A DNA stretch of 64,000 nt from positions 39,361-103,360 of the forward strand of contig JBCCFL010000017.1 of NCBI GenBank assembly GCA_039029735.1, given 5' to 3'. Source of the DNA: CADEDH01 sp039029735 (lineage in GTDB: Bacteria; Actinomycetota; Acidimicrobiia; Acidimicrobiales; SZUA-35). A program made the position numbers and the translations under genes. The notes under the pieces were generated by a model. That model ran no database searches. It saw only the letters and a list, made by a program, of their open reading frames with translations, and was not told where the DNA came from. Within the stretch, counting starts at the first letter, position 1; every line of letters begins with the position of its first letter. Shown here piece after piece: positions 9,329 to 17,983 of the stretch.

Positions 9329-9829
9329 ATGGCTCAGACGGCTCTCGGCGGCAACCCCGTCAACACCAGCGGCGACCTTCCGGCGGTCGGGAGCGCGGCT
9401 CCCGCCTTCACCCTCACCAAGAGCGACCTGAGCTCGGTGAGCTCCGCCGATCTCGCCGGTCAGCAGGTGGTGCTCAACATCTTCCCGTCGGTTGACACGC
9501 CGACGTGCGCCACCAGCGTTCGCACCTTCAACGAGCGGGCCGCCAGCCTCGACAACACCACCGTGCTGTGCGTGTCCGCCGACCTCCCGTTCGCCCAGGG
9601 CCGCTTCTGCGGGGCCGAGGGCATCGAGAACGTGACCACGGCGTCGACTTTCAAGAGCCCGGGCTTCATGGGCGACTACGGCGTGGGCCTCGTCGACGGC
9701 AAGCTCGAGGGCCTGTGCGCCCGCGCCGTGGTGGTCATCGACGGCGAGGGCAACGTGACGCACACCGAGCTCGTGCCCGAGATCGCCAACGAGCCCGACT
9801 ACGACGCGGCGATCGCTGCGCTCAGCTGA
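9329..9829 (+). CDS. tpx: Thiol peroxidase (atypical 2-Cys peroxiredoxin)
   Basis: 166 residues, the normal Tpx length. Reduces hydrogen peroxide and alkyl hydroperoxides with thioredoxin. The peroxidatic cysteine is Cys60 in FPSVDTPTCATS and the resolving cysteine Cys94 in GRFCGAEG; both match the Tpx pair. A GAGGAGA Shine-Dalgarno at 9314-9320 supports the ATG at 9329. Followed 18 bases later by an esterase gene, with no clear functional link. Confidence 0.95.
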   Translation: MAQTALGGNPVNTSGDLPAVGSAAPAFTLTKSDLSSVSSADLAGQQVVLNIFPSVDTPTCATSVRTFNERAASLDNTTVLCVSADLPFAQGRFCGAEGIENVTTASTFKSPGFMGDYGVGLVDGKLEGLCARAVVVIDGEGNVTHTELVPEIANEPDYDAAIAALS

Positions 9830-9847
9830 GCCCGCTCGGTCGGCGTC

Positions 9848-10831
9848 GTGGCTGCGGATCGTCTCGATGACCTGCTCGACGCCGACCATCGCCGCGTGCT
9901 CCGGACGCTGCCGCCGGAGCTGCTGAATCCTCACGAGGTTCCGGAGGCCCGTCACCGCTTTCAGGAGTACCTGAACGCGTTGGCGGGCCAGGGCCCACCG
10001 GAACCACCACCCACCGATGTGGTGACCGTGAGCGAGGCCCTCGCCCCACCCGTCGTGGCCGACCAGGCACCCGTACGGGTCAAGGTGTACCGACCGGTGG
10101 TAGCGCCGGAGCGTCGATCCGGGCTCCTGGTGTGGATCCACGGTGGGGGCATGGTGCTCGGCACAGCCGACTACGACGACACTCGATGCGGGGCCATGGT
10201 GGCTGCGCTCGGCGTCACGATCGTGTCGGTGGACTACCGGCTGGCCCCCGAGCACCCCTACCCCGCAGCCGTCGACGACTGCATGGCCGCGCTGGCCTGG
10301 GCGGTGGCGGAGGCGGATGCGCTCGCCGTCGATCCCGAGCGGATCGCCGTTGGTGGTGCCAGTGCCGGTGGTGGGCTGGCTGCGGCCGTGGCGCTGCGGG
10401 CCCGAGACGAGGGTGGCCCTGCGCTCTGCTACCAGCATCTCGTCTATCCGATGCTGGACGACCGGCAGATCACGCCGAGCAGCCACGCCATCACCGACGC
10501 CCGGGTGTGGAACCGCACCTCGAACGCCGCGGCGTGGGCGGTGTACCTCGCCGACCTCCCGACTGGCTCCGAGGTTCCGCCCTATGCCGCGCCAGCTCGC
10601 GCCGTCGACCTCGCTGGACTCCCACCTGCGTTCATTCCCGTGGGTCAGTTCGACCTCTTCCTCGACGAGAACATCGACTACGCCACGCGGCTGCTCCAGG
10701 CCGGGGTGCCCGTCGAGCTGCGCGTCTACCCCGGCGCCTTCCATGGCTCGGACGGTCTGGTCCCCGACAGCCCGGTGACCATCCGCTGGCTGGCCGACGA
10801 ACTCGACTCGCTCCGCCGCGCCCTCACCTAA
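9848..10831 (+). CDS. Alpha/beta hydrolase, hormone-sensitive-lipase (GDXG) family esterase
   Basis: 327 residues. The oxyanion-hole motif HGGG is at 98-101, the nucleophile elbow GASAGG at 170-175 (Ser172), the acid probably the Asp in GQFDLFLDEN and the catalytic His in PGAFHGSD near the end; this is the complete set of the HSL (esterase family IV) group. YRLAPEHPYPAA is another hallmark. Hydrolyses carboxylic esters of short acyl chains or xenobiotics. The GTG at 9848 is the only convenient start after tpx. Confidence 0.9.
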   Translation: MAADRLDDLLDADHRRVLRTLPPELLNPHEVPEARHRFQEYLNALAGQGPPEPPPTDVVTVSEALAPPVVADQAPVRVKVYRPVVAPERRSGLLVWIHGGGMVLGTADYDDTRCGAMVAALGVTIVSVDYRLAPEHPYPAAVDDCMAALAWAVAEADALAVDPERIAVGGASAGGGLAAAVALRARDEGGPALCYQHLVYPMLDDRQITPSSHAITDARVWNRTSNAAAWAVYLADLPTGSEVPPYAAPARAVDLAGLPPAFIPVGQFDLFLDENIDYATRLLQAGVPVELRVYPGAFHGSDGLVPDSPVTIRWLADELDSLRRALT

Positions 10832-10890
10832 ACCGACCCCGAACGGGGGCCCAGTGGCTCGGGGCGGGGGTGGCGAATTAGCGTCGGCTC

Positions 10891-13800
10891 ATGACGAGCT
10901 CCGCAATGCCCCAGACCCCGTGGCGGATCGGGGTGGACGTGGGCGGCACCTTCACCGACCTCGTGCTGGCCGACGACCGCGGCCTGACGTGGGTGGCCAA
11001 GGTGCCGTCCGTGCCCCAGGACCCGAGCCGAGGCGTCCGCGCTGCCCTCGACCGACTGGCCCACGATCTCGGCCTCGCCATCGAGGCCGTACTCGATGGC
11101 TGCTCGGTATTCGTGCACGGATCGACTGTGGCCACCAACACCATGCTGGAGGGAAAGGGGGCAACGGTCGGCCTCATCACCACGCAGGGATTCCGCGATC
11201 AGCTCGAGATCCGCCGTGGGCTCCGCGAGGACCAGTGGAACCATCGGGAGCCCTACGCCCCGGTGCTCGTCCCCCGCTACCGCCGGCTGGGCGTGCGGGG
11301 TCGCATCACCGCCGACGGTGAGGAGCTCGAACCCCTGGTCGAGGCCGACGTGGACGAGGCCGTCGCCGCCTTCGAAGCCGAGGGCGTGGAGGCCGTGGCG
11401 ATCGCGCTCATGAACAGCTTCGTGAACGACGCCCATGAACAGCAGGCAGAGGCGGCCGTCCGTGGCCGCTGGGAGGGCACGTGGGTCACTCGATCGGCCT
11501 ATGTGAGCCCGATGATGGGCGAGTACGAGCGCACCTCCACCGCGGTGGTGAACGCCGCCCTCGCTCCTCGCATCGTTGCCTATCTCGAAGCCCTCGACAC
11601 CGAGCTTGCCTCGCTCGGGCTCCGGCGCCCACTGCTCATGGTGCAGAGCAACGGCGGTGCCGCGTCGGTGGCCACGGTGGGCCCTCGCCCGGTGAACCTC
11701 CTGTTGAGCGGCCCCGCGGCTGCGGTGGGCGCCCTGAACCGCTACCGCAGTGCGGTCGACGCCGCCGGCGGGGATCCGGCCGACACCGGAAACCTGATCT
11801 CGATGGAGATCGGGGGAACGTCGTGCGATGTGATGTTGATGTCGAACGGCTCCGTCGCCACCCGAGACGATCTGCAGATCGCCGGTTACCACGTGTCGAC
11901 ACCGGCGATCGACATCCACACCATCGGCGCAGGCGGAGGGACGATCGCCGGTGTCGACTCGGCCGGCCTGTTGTTCGTCGGTCCCGACGGGGCCGGCGCC
12001 GACCCAGGGCCTGCCTGCTACGGGCTCGGCGGCACCGAACCAACCGTGACCGACGCCCAGCTCGTGCTCGGACGCCTCCGCCCCGGCACCTACGCCGGGG
12101 GCACCCTCACCCTCGACATCGGTGCCGCTCGGGAGGCGATCCGCACCAGGGTTGCCGACCCACTCGGGATCTCGGTGGAAGAGGCGGCCGCTGGCATCAT
12201 CGCCCTCCTCGAACAGAACCTGCTGGCCGCGGTGGAGTTCATCTCGATCGAGCGGGGCCATGCCCCGCGCCGGTTCACCCTCGTGGCCGCCGGTGGTGCC
12301 GGGCCGATGCACGGCGAGTCGGTGGCGAAGGGCCTCGGGTGCGGGCGTGTGTACATCCCCCGAGCGGCCGGCGCCCTGTGCGCAGTGGGCATGCTGCACG
12401 CCGACGTTCGCCAGGACTTCCAGCGATTCGTACGAGGCTCGCTCGACGAGATCGATCCCGACCAGGTGGCGCGCGCCCTGGCCGACCTCGAAGCAGAAGC
12501 CGAGGCAGCCCTGCGAGGTGAGGGCATGGATGACGCCGCCGTGACACTGCGGCGCGAGCTCGACCTGCACCATCCGGGGCAGCTGTGGTCGATCCGGGTG
12601 GAGGTACCACCGAGCGACACCCCGCTCGATCCTCTGGCCGTTCGCGCCACGTTCGAGGCGGAGTACGCCCGCCTCTACGGACACGTCCAGGACGACGGCA
12701 CGATCATGATCGCGTCGGCCCGGGTGATCGCGACGGCGTCGATGGGAGCGTTGGCCGATCCCACGGCAGCGTCGGTCACCGTGGCGCCGGTACCTATCGA
12801 GACCCGCAAGGTGTGGCACGGCGACGACGGTTGGCTCGACACGCCGGTGTTCGCCGGCTCCGATCTGCGCACGGGGATGTCAGTCATCGGTCCAGCCCTG
12901 GTGGAGGAGATGACGACCACCGTGCTCGCTGGCCCAGGAGCCGACTTGTCCGTCGACACCACCGGCAACTTCGTGCTCGCGCCGCCCGCCCACGCAGGCA
13001 CCACCGACGCGCCGACCGGCGACGTGACCGGCACCGCCGACGAGCACGCAACGGCCGGCCCCGCCGCTGAGCTCGACCCCGTGCTTCTGGCCCTCATGCA
13101 GAACCGGCTCGACCAGATCACCCGCCACATGGGCTGGGTGATGACGCGCACCGCACGGTCGACGATCTTCAGCCAGAGCCACGACTTCTCCTGCTTCGTG
13201 ACCGATCCGGCTGGCACGCTCATCGCCAACGCCGACGGGATCCCCATCCACACCGGCGGAGGCGGCTTCGCCGTGCGCGCCATCCTCGACCGGTTCGCCG
13301 GGCGAATCCACCGTGAGGACGTGTTCCTCCTGAGCGACCCCTACGTGGCCGGCGGGAATCATCTGCCCGACTGGGTGATCGGCCGCCCGATCTTCGTTCC
13401 CCCCGAACCCGGAGCCGAGATCGAACCCGACGACCCTCACGAGGGGTGGCGTCTCGCCGGGTTCTGTTGCAATCGAGCGCACCAGTCCGACATCGGGGGC
13501 GGGCTCGCCGGCACCTACAACCCCGAAGCCACCGAGATCTGGCAGGAGGGCATCCGCCTGCCGGTCATGAAGCTCTACGACCGAGGCACGGTGCGAGACG
13601 ATCTCTGGGAACTGTTGCTGATCAACTGCCGCACGCCAGAGCTACTCGACGGCGACCTCCTGGCGATGGTGGGCTCAACCCGCATCGGTGGGGAACGGGT
13701 GGCCGCGCTGGCGGCCGAACTCGGGCTCGACGCCTACTTCACGCACCTCGACGGGGTGCTCGACCACGCCGAGCGTCGCCTTCGGGAGGCGATCGCGGCG

Positions 13801-14853
13801 TTGCCGGACGGCACGTACCACGGCGCTGATCTCTCGGACAACGACTGCTTCGAGGCAACCGACACCTGGATCCGAGTGGACGTGACGGTCGATGGCGACG
13901 AGATGACGCTCGACTTCAGCGGTTCTGATCCGCAGATGCTCGGCTTCAAGAACTCGTCACTGGCGAACACCTACTCAGCGGCCTACCTGGCGATCTCGGC
14001 CTTCTTCGACCCGTCGATCCCCCGAAACGAGGGCACCTACCGGCCGTGTCGGATCATCGCCCCGGAGGGCACGGTGGTGAACGCCCGACCGCCGGCCCCG
14101 ATGACGATGAACACGGTGTTCGTGGCCCACGAGATCGTCCATGCGGTGTGGAAGGCACTCGCCCAAGCCGACCCCAGTCGAGCGCTTGCTGGCTGGTCGA
14201 AGACCATGCACGGCCACGTGGCCGGCCAGCTCGATGGCCGCACGTTCGTCATGTACCACTGGCACGCAATGGGCACGCCGGGGGCCACGCCCGAGCGCGA
14301 CGGCTTCAACCAGATGGGCCATCTCATCTCGTTGGGCGGGCTCGACATCGCCAACCTCGAGTTCCACGAGCAGAACTTCCCCGTGCGCTACCGGCAGTGG
14401 GAGTTCCGAACCGACGCCGCCGGGCCGGGGCGGCGCCGTGGAGGCTCGGGCGTTCTCTACGACGCGGACGTGCTCGCACCCGCCGCCTGGTCGTTTCGGG
14501 CTGAAGGCCTCGACACCCCCTCGGGCTACGGCGTGCAGGGTGGGGGCGACGGCGAGGCCGGCGTTGAGTGGATCGAACCTGCGAACGCCGACGTGGATGG
14601 GCCTCGATTCGTGCCGCCGAAGTATGGCGTGCAACGGCTCGGACCAACCCGGATGATCGCCCACACCCCAGGAGGGGGCGGCTGGGGTGACCCGTTCGAA
14701 CGGGAACCTGAACTCGTGTTGCGCGATGTGCGCGACGGCATCGTGAGCGTGGACAGCGCCCGCCGTCACTACGGCGTGGTGGTGGACGGTCTCGTGATCG
14801 ACCGGGACGCCACGGCCGCAATGCGTTCAGCCCGCACCAACGGCTCCGGTTGA
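10891..14853 (+). CDS. Fused HyuA-HyuB hydantoinase/5-oxoprolinase
   Basis: 1320 residues. The N-terminal half (about 1-690) is HyuA-like, an ATPase-fold domain with IGVDVGGTFTDLVL at 13-26, ISMEIGGTSCDVMLM in the middle and AAGGAGPMHGESVAKGLG further on. The C-terminal half from about 728 is HyuB-like (MQNRLDQITRHMGWVMTRTA, then DGIPIHTGGGG). This covalent fusion is the layout of ATP-dependent 5-oxoprolinases and some N-methylhydantoinases, which open lactam or hydantoin rings at the cost of ATP. Substrate is uncertain. The ends are intact. A separate short HyuA paralogue is encoded at 50412-51998. Confidence 0.85.
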   Translation: MTSSAMPQTPWRIGVDVGGTFTDLVLADDRGLTWVAKVPSVPQDPSRGVRAALDRLAHDLGLAIEAVLDGCSVFVHGSTVATNTMLEGKGATVGLITTQGFRDQLEIRRGLREDQWNHREPYAPVLVPRYRRLGVRGRITADGEELEPLVEADVDEAVAAFEAEGVEAVAIALMNSFVNDAHEQQAEAAVRGRWEGTWVTRSAYVSPMMGEYERTSTAVVNAALAPRIVAYLEALDTELASLGLRRPLLMVQSNGGAASVATVGPRPVNLLLSGPAAAVGALNRYRSAVDAAGGDPADTGNLISMEIGGTSCDVMLMSNGSVATRDDLQIAGYHVSTPAIDIHTIGAGGGTIAGVDSAGLLFVGPDGAGADPGPACYGLGGTEPTVTDAQLVLGRLRPGTYAGGTLTLDIGAAREAIRTRVADPLGISVEEAAAGIIALLEQNLLAAVEFISIERGHAPRRFTLVAAGGAGPMHGESVAKGLGCGRVYIPRAAGALCAVGMLHADVRQDFQRFVRGSLDEIDPDQVARALADLEAEAEAALRGEGMDDAAVTLRRELDLHHPGQLWSIRVEVPPSDTPLDPLAVRATFEAEYARLYGHVQDDGTIMIASARVIATASMGALADPTAASVTVAPVPIETRKVWHGDDGWLDTPVFAGSDLRTGMSVIGPALVEEMTTTVLAGPGADLSVDTTGNFVLAPPAHAGTTDAPTGDVTGTADEHATAGPAAELDPVLLALMQNRLDQITRHMGWVMTRTARSTIFSQSHDFSCFVTDPAGTLIANADGIPIHTGGGGFAVRAILDRFAGRIHREDVFLLSDPYVAGGNHLPDWVIGRPIFVPPEPGAEIEPDDPHEGWRLAGFCCNRAHQSDIGGGLAGTYNPEATEIWQEGIRLPVMKLYDRGTVRDDLWELLLINCRTPELLDGDLLAMVGSTRIGGERVAALAAELGLDAYFTHLDGVLDHAERRLREAIAALPDGTYHGADLSDNDCFEATDTWIRVDVTVDGDEMTLDFSGSDPQMLGFKNSSLANTYSAAYLAISAFFDPSIPRNEGTYRPCRIIAPEGTVVNARPPAPMTMNTVFVAHEIVHAVWKALAQADPSRALAGWSKTMHGHVAGQLDGRTFVMYHWHAMGTPGATPERDGFNQMGHLISLGGLDIANLEFHEQNFPVRYRQWEFRTDAAGPGRRRGGSGVLYDADVLAPAAWSFRAEGLDTPSGYGVQGGGDGEAGVEWIEPANADVDGPRFVPPKYGVQRLGPTRMIAHTPGGGGWGDPFEREPELVLRDVRDGIVSVDSARRHYGVVVDGLVIDRDATAAMRSARTNGSG

Positions 14854-14872
14854 ACGACCCGCAACGGCCCGA

Positions 14873-15328
14873 TCAGTACCGCCGGTCGCCGTGGGCGATC
14901 GGCATCGAACGCCGGGTGATGGCGCGGGTCAACAGCCGCGGGTCGAGCTTGGCGAGCTGACGCCGCACGAGCACCTTGCGATCATCGTCGGGCAACGCCG
15001 ACCACTGGTCGTCGGTGAGGCCAGCGGCGGTGGGGGGCGCCATCGACCGTTGCTCGTCGTCGAGCACCCGGAGCAGCCGATCGGCCGCTCGGTCGGATCG
15101 ACCCTGGAACGCCCCGGCCTCGCCGCTCGGCGAACCTTCGGTGAGGCCGCTTCCGGCCGGGTGATCACCCCACGGCCGATCAACCCTGGCGGGGCTCCGA
15201 ACACCCCGGGCGAGATCGAGCCACAGCGCCGTATCAACGAGTGGTGACGGTTCGGACGACCCCTGACCAGCCCGCGATCGTCGTCGCATACGGCTTCGTT
15301 CGGGCCCCTTCCGACGATCGTGATGCAT
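14873..15328 (-). CDS. Hypothetical protein, 151 residues
   Basis: Not recognised. The start is set by a good ribosome site, AGGAGAG 7 bases before the ATG at 15326-15328; the frame remains open further upstream but without support. The N-terminus is very basic (many Arg), the centre low in complexity, and the C-terminal 60 residues look folded and conserved in style: LTDDQWSALPDDDRKVLVRRQLAKLDPRL. No membrane segment or signal peptide. Convergent with the HyuA-HyuB gene, with a 19-base gap. Confidence 0.55.
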   Translation of the reverse strand: MHHDRRKGPERSRMRRRSRAGQGSSEPSPLVDTALWLDLARGVRSPARVDRPWGDHPAGSGLTEGSPSGEAGAFQGRSDRAADRLLRVLDDEQRSMAPPTAAGLTDDQWSALPDDDRKVLVRRQLAKLDPRLLTRAITRRSMPIAHGDRRY

Positions 15329-15335
15329 GGCTGAA

Positions 15336-15342
15336 CTCTCCT
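15336..15342 (-). promoter_or_regulatory. Shine-Dalgarno site deciding the start of the 151-residue protein
   Basis: Reads AGGAGAG on the minus strand, 7 bases before the ATG at 15328. It argues for the short form of the downstream gene rather than the 49-codon longer reading. Confidence 0.6.
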
Positions 15343-15513
15343 GTGTGCCGGCGACTTCCGCTCGCGCCTTGGGTCCTATACGCCACACGCCAACCGCGAT
15401 GGTCAACATTTCTCGCGGGATTTTCGCCACCAGATCCAGAGCCCGGTGGCGTAGGTAGAGCAAGGAGATGAACACAGCGATTCGTCTCTGAGATCACGGG
15501 AGAGGAGGACATC

Positions 15514-15798
15514 ATGAATCGCAACCGCACCCCGAACAACAGCTCGTCGCCGGAGATGAGCGGCGCCATCTATGGCCTCGGCCTGCTCATGACGATCATG
15601 GCGGCCTCCACGTTCGTGATCACGGGCGTGCTCGCCGGGCCAGGAGGCTGGTCGGCAGTGTTGCTCGCCGGCACCGTCCCGGGCGCCGTCCTGCTCTTCG
15701 CCGTGGCCCAGGTGGCCTACATCTCCGGCGAGCGGCAGCGGCGAGCGGATCAGTCGGCTGGCGAACACGCCGACCGGCGCCGGCCGGAGCGGGTGTAG
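15514..15798 (+). CDS. Small two-helix membrane protein, unknown function
   Basis: 94 residues. A polar Asn/Ser-rich start is followed by two hydrophobic helices (about 18-40 and 47-70) and a charged Arg-rich tail, giving a hairpin membrane protein with both ends probably cytoplasmic. A strong ribosome site (GAGAGGAGGA) lies just before the ATG. No family recognised. It is followed by hisE after 85 bases. Confidence 0.65.
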   Translation: MNRNRTPNNSSSPEMSGAIYGLGLLMTIMAASTFVITGVLAGPGGWSAVLLAGTVPGAVLLFAVAQVAYISGERQRRADQSAGEHADRRRPERV

Positions 15799-15883
15799 CC
15801 CAGCGACGTTGATGGGCGTCGCACAGGCGCATTGGTGGGTGCCGTAGGTGGGAACGGCGCCCACCGGTGCCATGCTCGGAGCC

Positions 15884-16156
15884 ATGGCCGAGCCCACCAG
15901 CTTCGACACCCTGTTCGCCACGCTGTCCCAGCGGGCGATCGACCGGCCCGAGGGGTCGTCGACGGTCGATGCACTGGATCAGGGCGTGCACTTCATCGGC
16001 AAGAAGGTGTTGGAGGAGGCCGGTGAGGTGTGGCTCGCGGCCGAGCACGGCACCGACGAGGAACTCGCCGAGGAGATCTCGCAGCTCCTCTACTGGCTCC
16101 AGGTCACCATGCTCAATCGTGACCTGACCCTCGACGACGTGTACAGGTACCTCTAG
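15884..16156 (+). CDS. hisE: Phosphoribosyl-ATP pyrophosphohydrolase
   Basis: 90 residues, the size of stand-alone HisE. Catalyses the second step of histidine synthesis, PRATP to PRAMP plus pyrophosphate. The MazG-like helices with metal ligands are visible in KKVLEEAGEVWLAAEHG and EELAEEISQLLYWLQV. The ATG at 15884 (MAEPTSFDTL) is preferred to an upstream GTG at 15848 because homologues start here. hisG is not in the window, but tRNA-His and hisS follow at once, giving a histidine-themed block. Confidence 0.92.
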   Translation: MAEPTSFDTLFATLSQRAIDRPEGSSTVDALDQGVHFIGKKVLEEAGEVWLAAEHGTDEELAEEISQLLYWLQVTMLNRDLTLDDVYRYL

Positions 16157-16249
16157 CCCTGCCCCACACGAGCGCGACGCCCAGCGTCGACTCCGCCGGA
16201 AACCGCGTTTCAGGGCTTCGGACGCTGGAGTAGAGTCAAGGATCGTCAC

Positions 16250-16323
16250 GCTGCCGTAGCTCAGTAGGCTAGAGCACCAGATTGTGGATCTGGGGGTCAT
16301 GGGTTCAAGTCCCATCGGCAGTA
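16250..16323 (+). tRNA. tRNA-His (anticodon GTG), lacking G-1:C73
   Basis: Complete cloverleaf. D stem 16259-16262/16272-16275, anticodon stem 16277-16281/16289-16293 with loop TTGTGGA and anticodon GTG at 16284-16286, T stem 16299-16303/16311-16315 with loop TTCAAGT. The acceptor is GCTGCCG (16250-16256) against CGGCAGT (16316-16322), so pair 1:72 is G:T. The base before is C (16249) and the discriminator is A (16323): the hallmark extra G-1 and C73 of tRNA-His are absent. CCA is not encoded. hisS follows 125 bases downstream. Confidence 0.95.
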
Positions 16324-16329
16324 CGAGCC

Positions 16330-16378
16330 GGGCGGCCGGAGGCCGCCCTCAGCGAGTTTCGCCCGAGGGCGAAACTCG
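16330..16378 (+). terminator. Two tandem hairpins between tRNA-His and hisS
   Basis: First hairpin: 8-bp perfect stem GGGCGGCC with a 3-base loop (16330-16348). Second: 11-bp perfect stem beginning CGAGTTTCGCC (16353-16363 with 16368-16378) and a 4-base loop. There is no strong T run, only TTCG after the second. They could end tRNA transcription, protect its 3' end, or act in the hisS leader; the sequence cannot decide. Confidence 0.6.
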
Positions 16379-16447
16379 TTCGCGTTAGGGGTCTCGCACG
16401 GGTTCTGATGAGACCCACGCACCCCAGCAGTCGATGGAGGTCGGAGC

Positions 16448-17926
16448 ATGAGTGGGAAGGTGAAGCGGCCGAAGGCGCGGTTACCGCGGGGGTTCGTCGA
16501 CACCGCTGGCGGCGACGTCCTCGAGCGAGAGGCAATGATCGCCTCGATCCTTCCCGTGTACCAACGGTTCGGGTTTCGGCCGCTGGAGACGCCCGTCATC
16601 GAACACCTCGACGCGCTCGGGAAGTTCCTGCCCGACAAGGACCGGCCCGGCGAGGGCGTGTTCGCCTTCCGCGATGACGACGAGCAGTGGGTTGCGATGC
16701 GCTACGACCTCACCGCGCCGCTCGCCCGCTACGTGGCCCAGAATCGCAATGAGCTCACGATGCCGTTCCGGCGTTACCAGGTCGGCCCGGTGTTCCGTCA
16801 GGAGAAGCCAGGGCCCGGGCGGTTCCGCCAGTTCATGCAGTGCGACTTCGACACCGTCGGTGCCAAGTCGATGGTGGTGGACGCCGAGGTGTGCGCTGTG
16901 CTGGCCACCACCCTCGAAGCACTCGGGATCGACCGGGGCGAGTACATCATCCGGATGAACGACCGGAAGGTGCTCAATGGCCTCCTGTCGTCGGCCGGGG
17001 TTGCCGTGGCGGCCGACGACGCCTCCGACGACGAACGCGCCGCAGCTGACGCCCAGCGGGCCCACGTGCTCCGCTCGGTCGACAAGCTCGATCGGGTTGG
17101 CGTGGATGGGGTTCGCCTGCTGCTCGGCCCCGGCCGCGAGGACGAGAGCGGCGACTTCACCGCCGGTGTCGGCCTCGCCGATGGCCAGATCGACCAGATC
17201 GTCGCCTTCGTCACCGCTGGCGGCGGGTCTCGATCCGAGGTGCTCGCCCGCCTTCGCGACGTGGTGGGTGACGAGGCCGAGGGTCGGGAAGGCATCGAGG
17301 AACTCGAGACGATCGACGGGCTGCTCACGGCCATGGACCTCGACTCCGACTGCGTCGCACTCGACACCACCGTGGTGCGTGGCCTCGACTACTACACGGG
17401 CCCGGTGTTCGAGGCCGAGCTGACCGACGGCACCAGCTACGGATCGATCGCCGCCGGTGGCCGCTACGACGACCTCGTTCGCCGTTTCACCGGCCAGGAC
17501 GTACCAGCCTGTGGCGCCAGCATCGGTGTCGACCGTTTGCTGGCCACGCTCCGGGCCCGGGCCGAAGCGGCCGAGGCCCCCCTCGACGGACCCGTGATGG
17601 TCACGGTGATGGATGCCGATCGCCTTGTCGACTACCAGACCATGGTCACCGAGCTCCGTCAGGCTGGCGTGAGCGCCGAGCTGTACCTCGGCCGCAAGAA
17701 CCTCGGCCAGCAGCTCAAGTACGCCGACCGGCGGCGGTCTCCGGCAGCGATCATCGCCGGAAGCGACGAGTTCGACGCTGGCACCGTGGTGATCAAGAAC
17801 CTCGGCTACGGCAAGGAGGTGTCGGCCGACATCTCCGATCGTGAGGAGTGGCTGAACGCCCCCGACGTGCAACAGACCGTCGGCCGCGGCGACCTCGTGG
17901 CCCAGGTCAAGTCGCTGCTCGACTGA
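16448..17926 (+). CDS. hisS: Histidyl-tRNA synthetase, alphaproteobacterial-type
   Basis: 492 residues, class II synthetase charging tRNA-His. Motif 2 reads FRQEKPGPGRFRQF (about 116-129) followed by MQCDFDTVG; the histidine-binding loop is RGLDYYTGPVFEAEL (from about 311). These spellings match the divergent HisRS group of Caulobacter and Rhizobium rather than the common bacterial form (FRxERPQKGRYRQFHQ; RGLDYYxxTVFE). A C-terminal anticodon-binding domain covers about 385-490 (VMVTVMDADRLVDYQ onward). It is longer than common bacterial HisRS (~420), with an inserted region around 185-290. A GGAGG-like site precedes the ATG. The adjacent tRNA-His has the matching unusual acceptor end. Confidence 0.95.
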   Translation: MSGKVKRPKARLPRGFVDTAGGDVLEREAMIASILPVYQRFGFRPLETPVIEHLDALGKFLPDKDRPGEGVFAFRDDDEQWVAMRYDLTAPLARYVAQNRNELTMPFRRYQVGPVFRQEKPGPGRFRQFMQCDFDTVGAKSMVVDAEVCAVLATTLEALGIDRGEYIIRMNDRKVLNGLLSSAGVAVAADDASDDERAAADAQRAHVLRSVDKLDRVGVDGVRLLLGPGREDESGDFTAGVGLADGQIDQIVAFVTAGGGSRSEVLARLRDVVGDEAEGREGIEELETIDGLLTAMDLDSDCVALDTTVVRGLDYYTGPVFEAELTDGTSYGSIAAGGRYDDLVRRFTGQDVPACGASIGVDRLLATLRARAEAAEAPLDGPVMVTVMDADRLVDYQTMVTELRQAGVSAELYLGRKNLGQQLKYADRRRSPAAIIAGSDEFDAGTVVIKNLGYGKEVSADISDREEWLNAPDVQQTVGRGDLVAQVKSLLD

Positions 17927-17983
17927 CCTCGGGCTGCGGCCACGGCTTGGAGCCCGACGAAGGGCCTCCACTAGCCTGATCCA

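Noticed and set aside
15329..15475. 49-codon upstream extension of the 151-residue hypothetical gene
   Set aside because: The AGGAGAG site sits exactly before the internal ATG, and the extension has no convincing start signal.
16324..16447. T-box riboswitch upstream of hisS
   Set aside because: The gap is short and mostly made of two simple hairpins; I found no T-box sequence or specifier stem.
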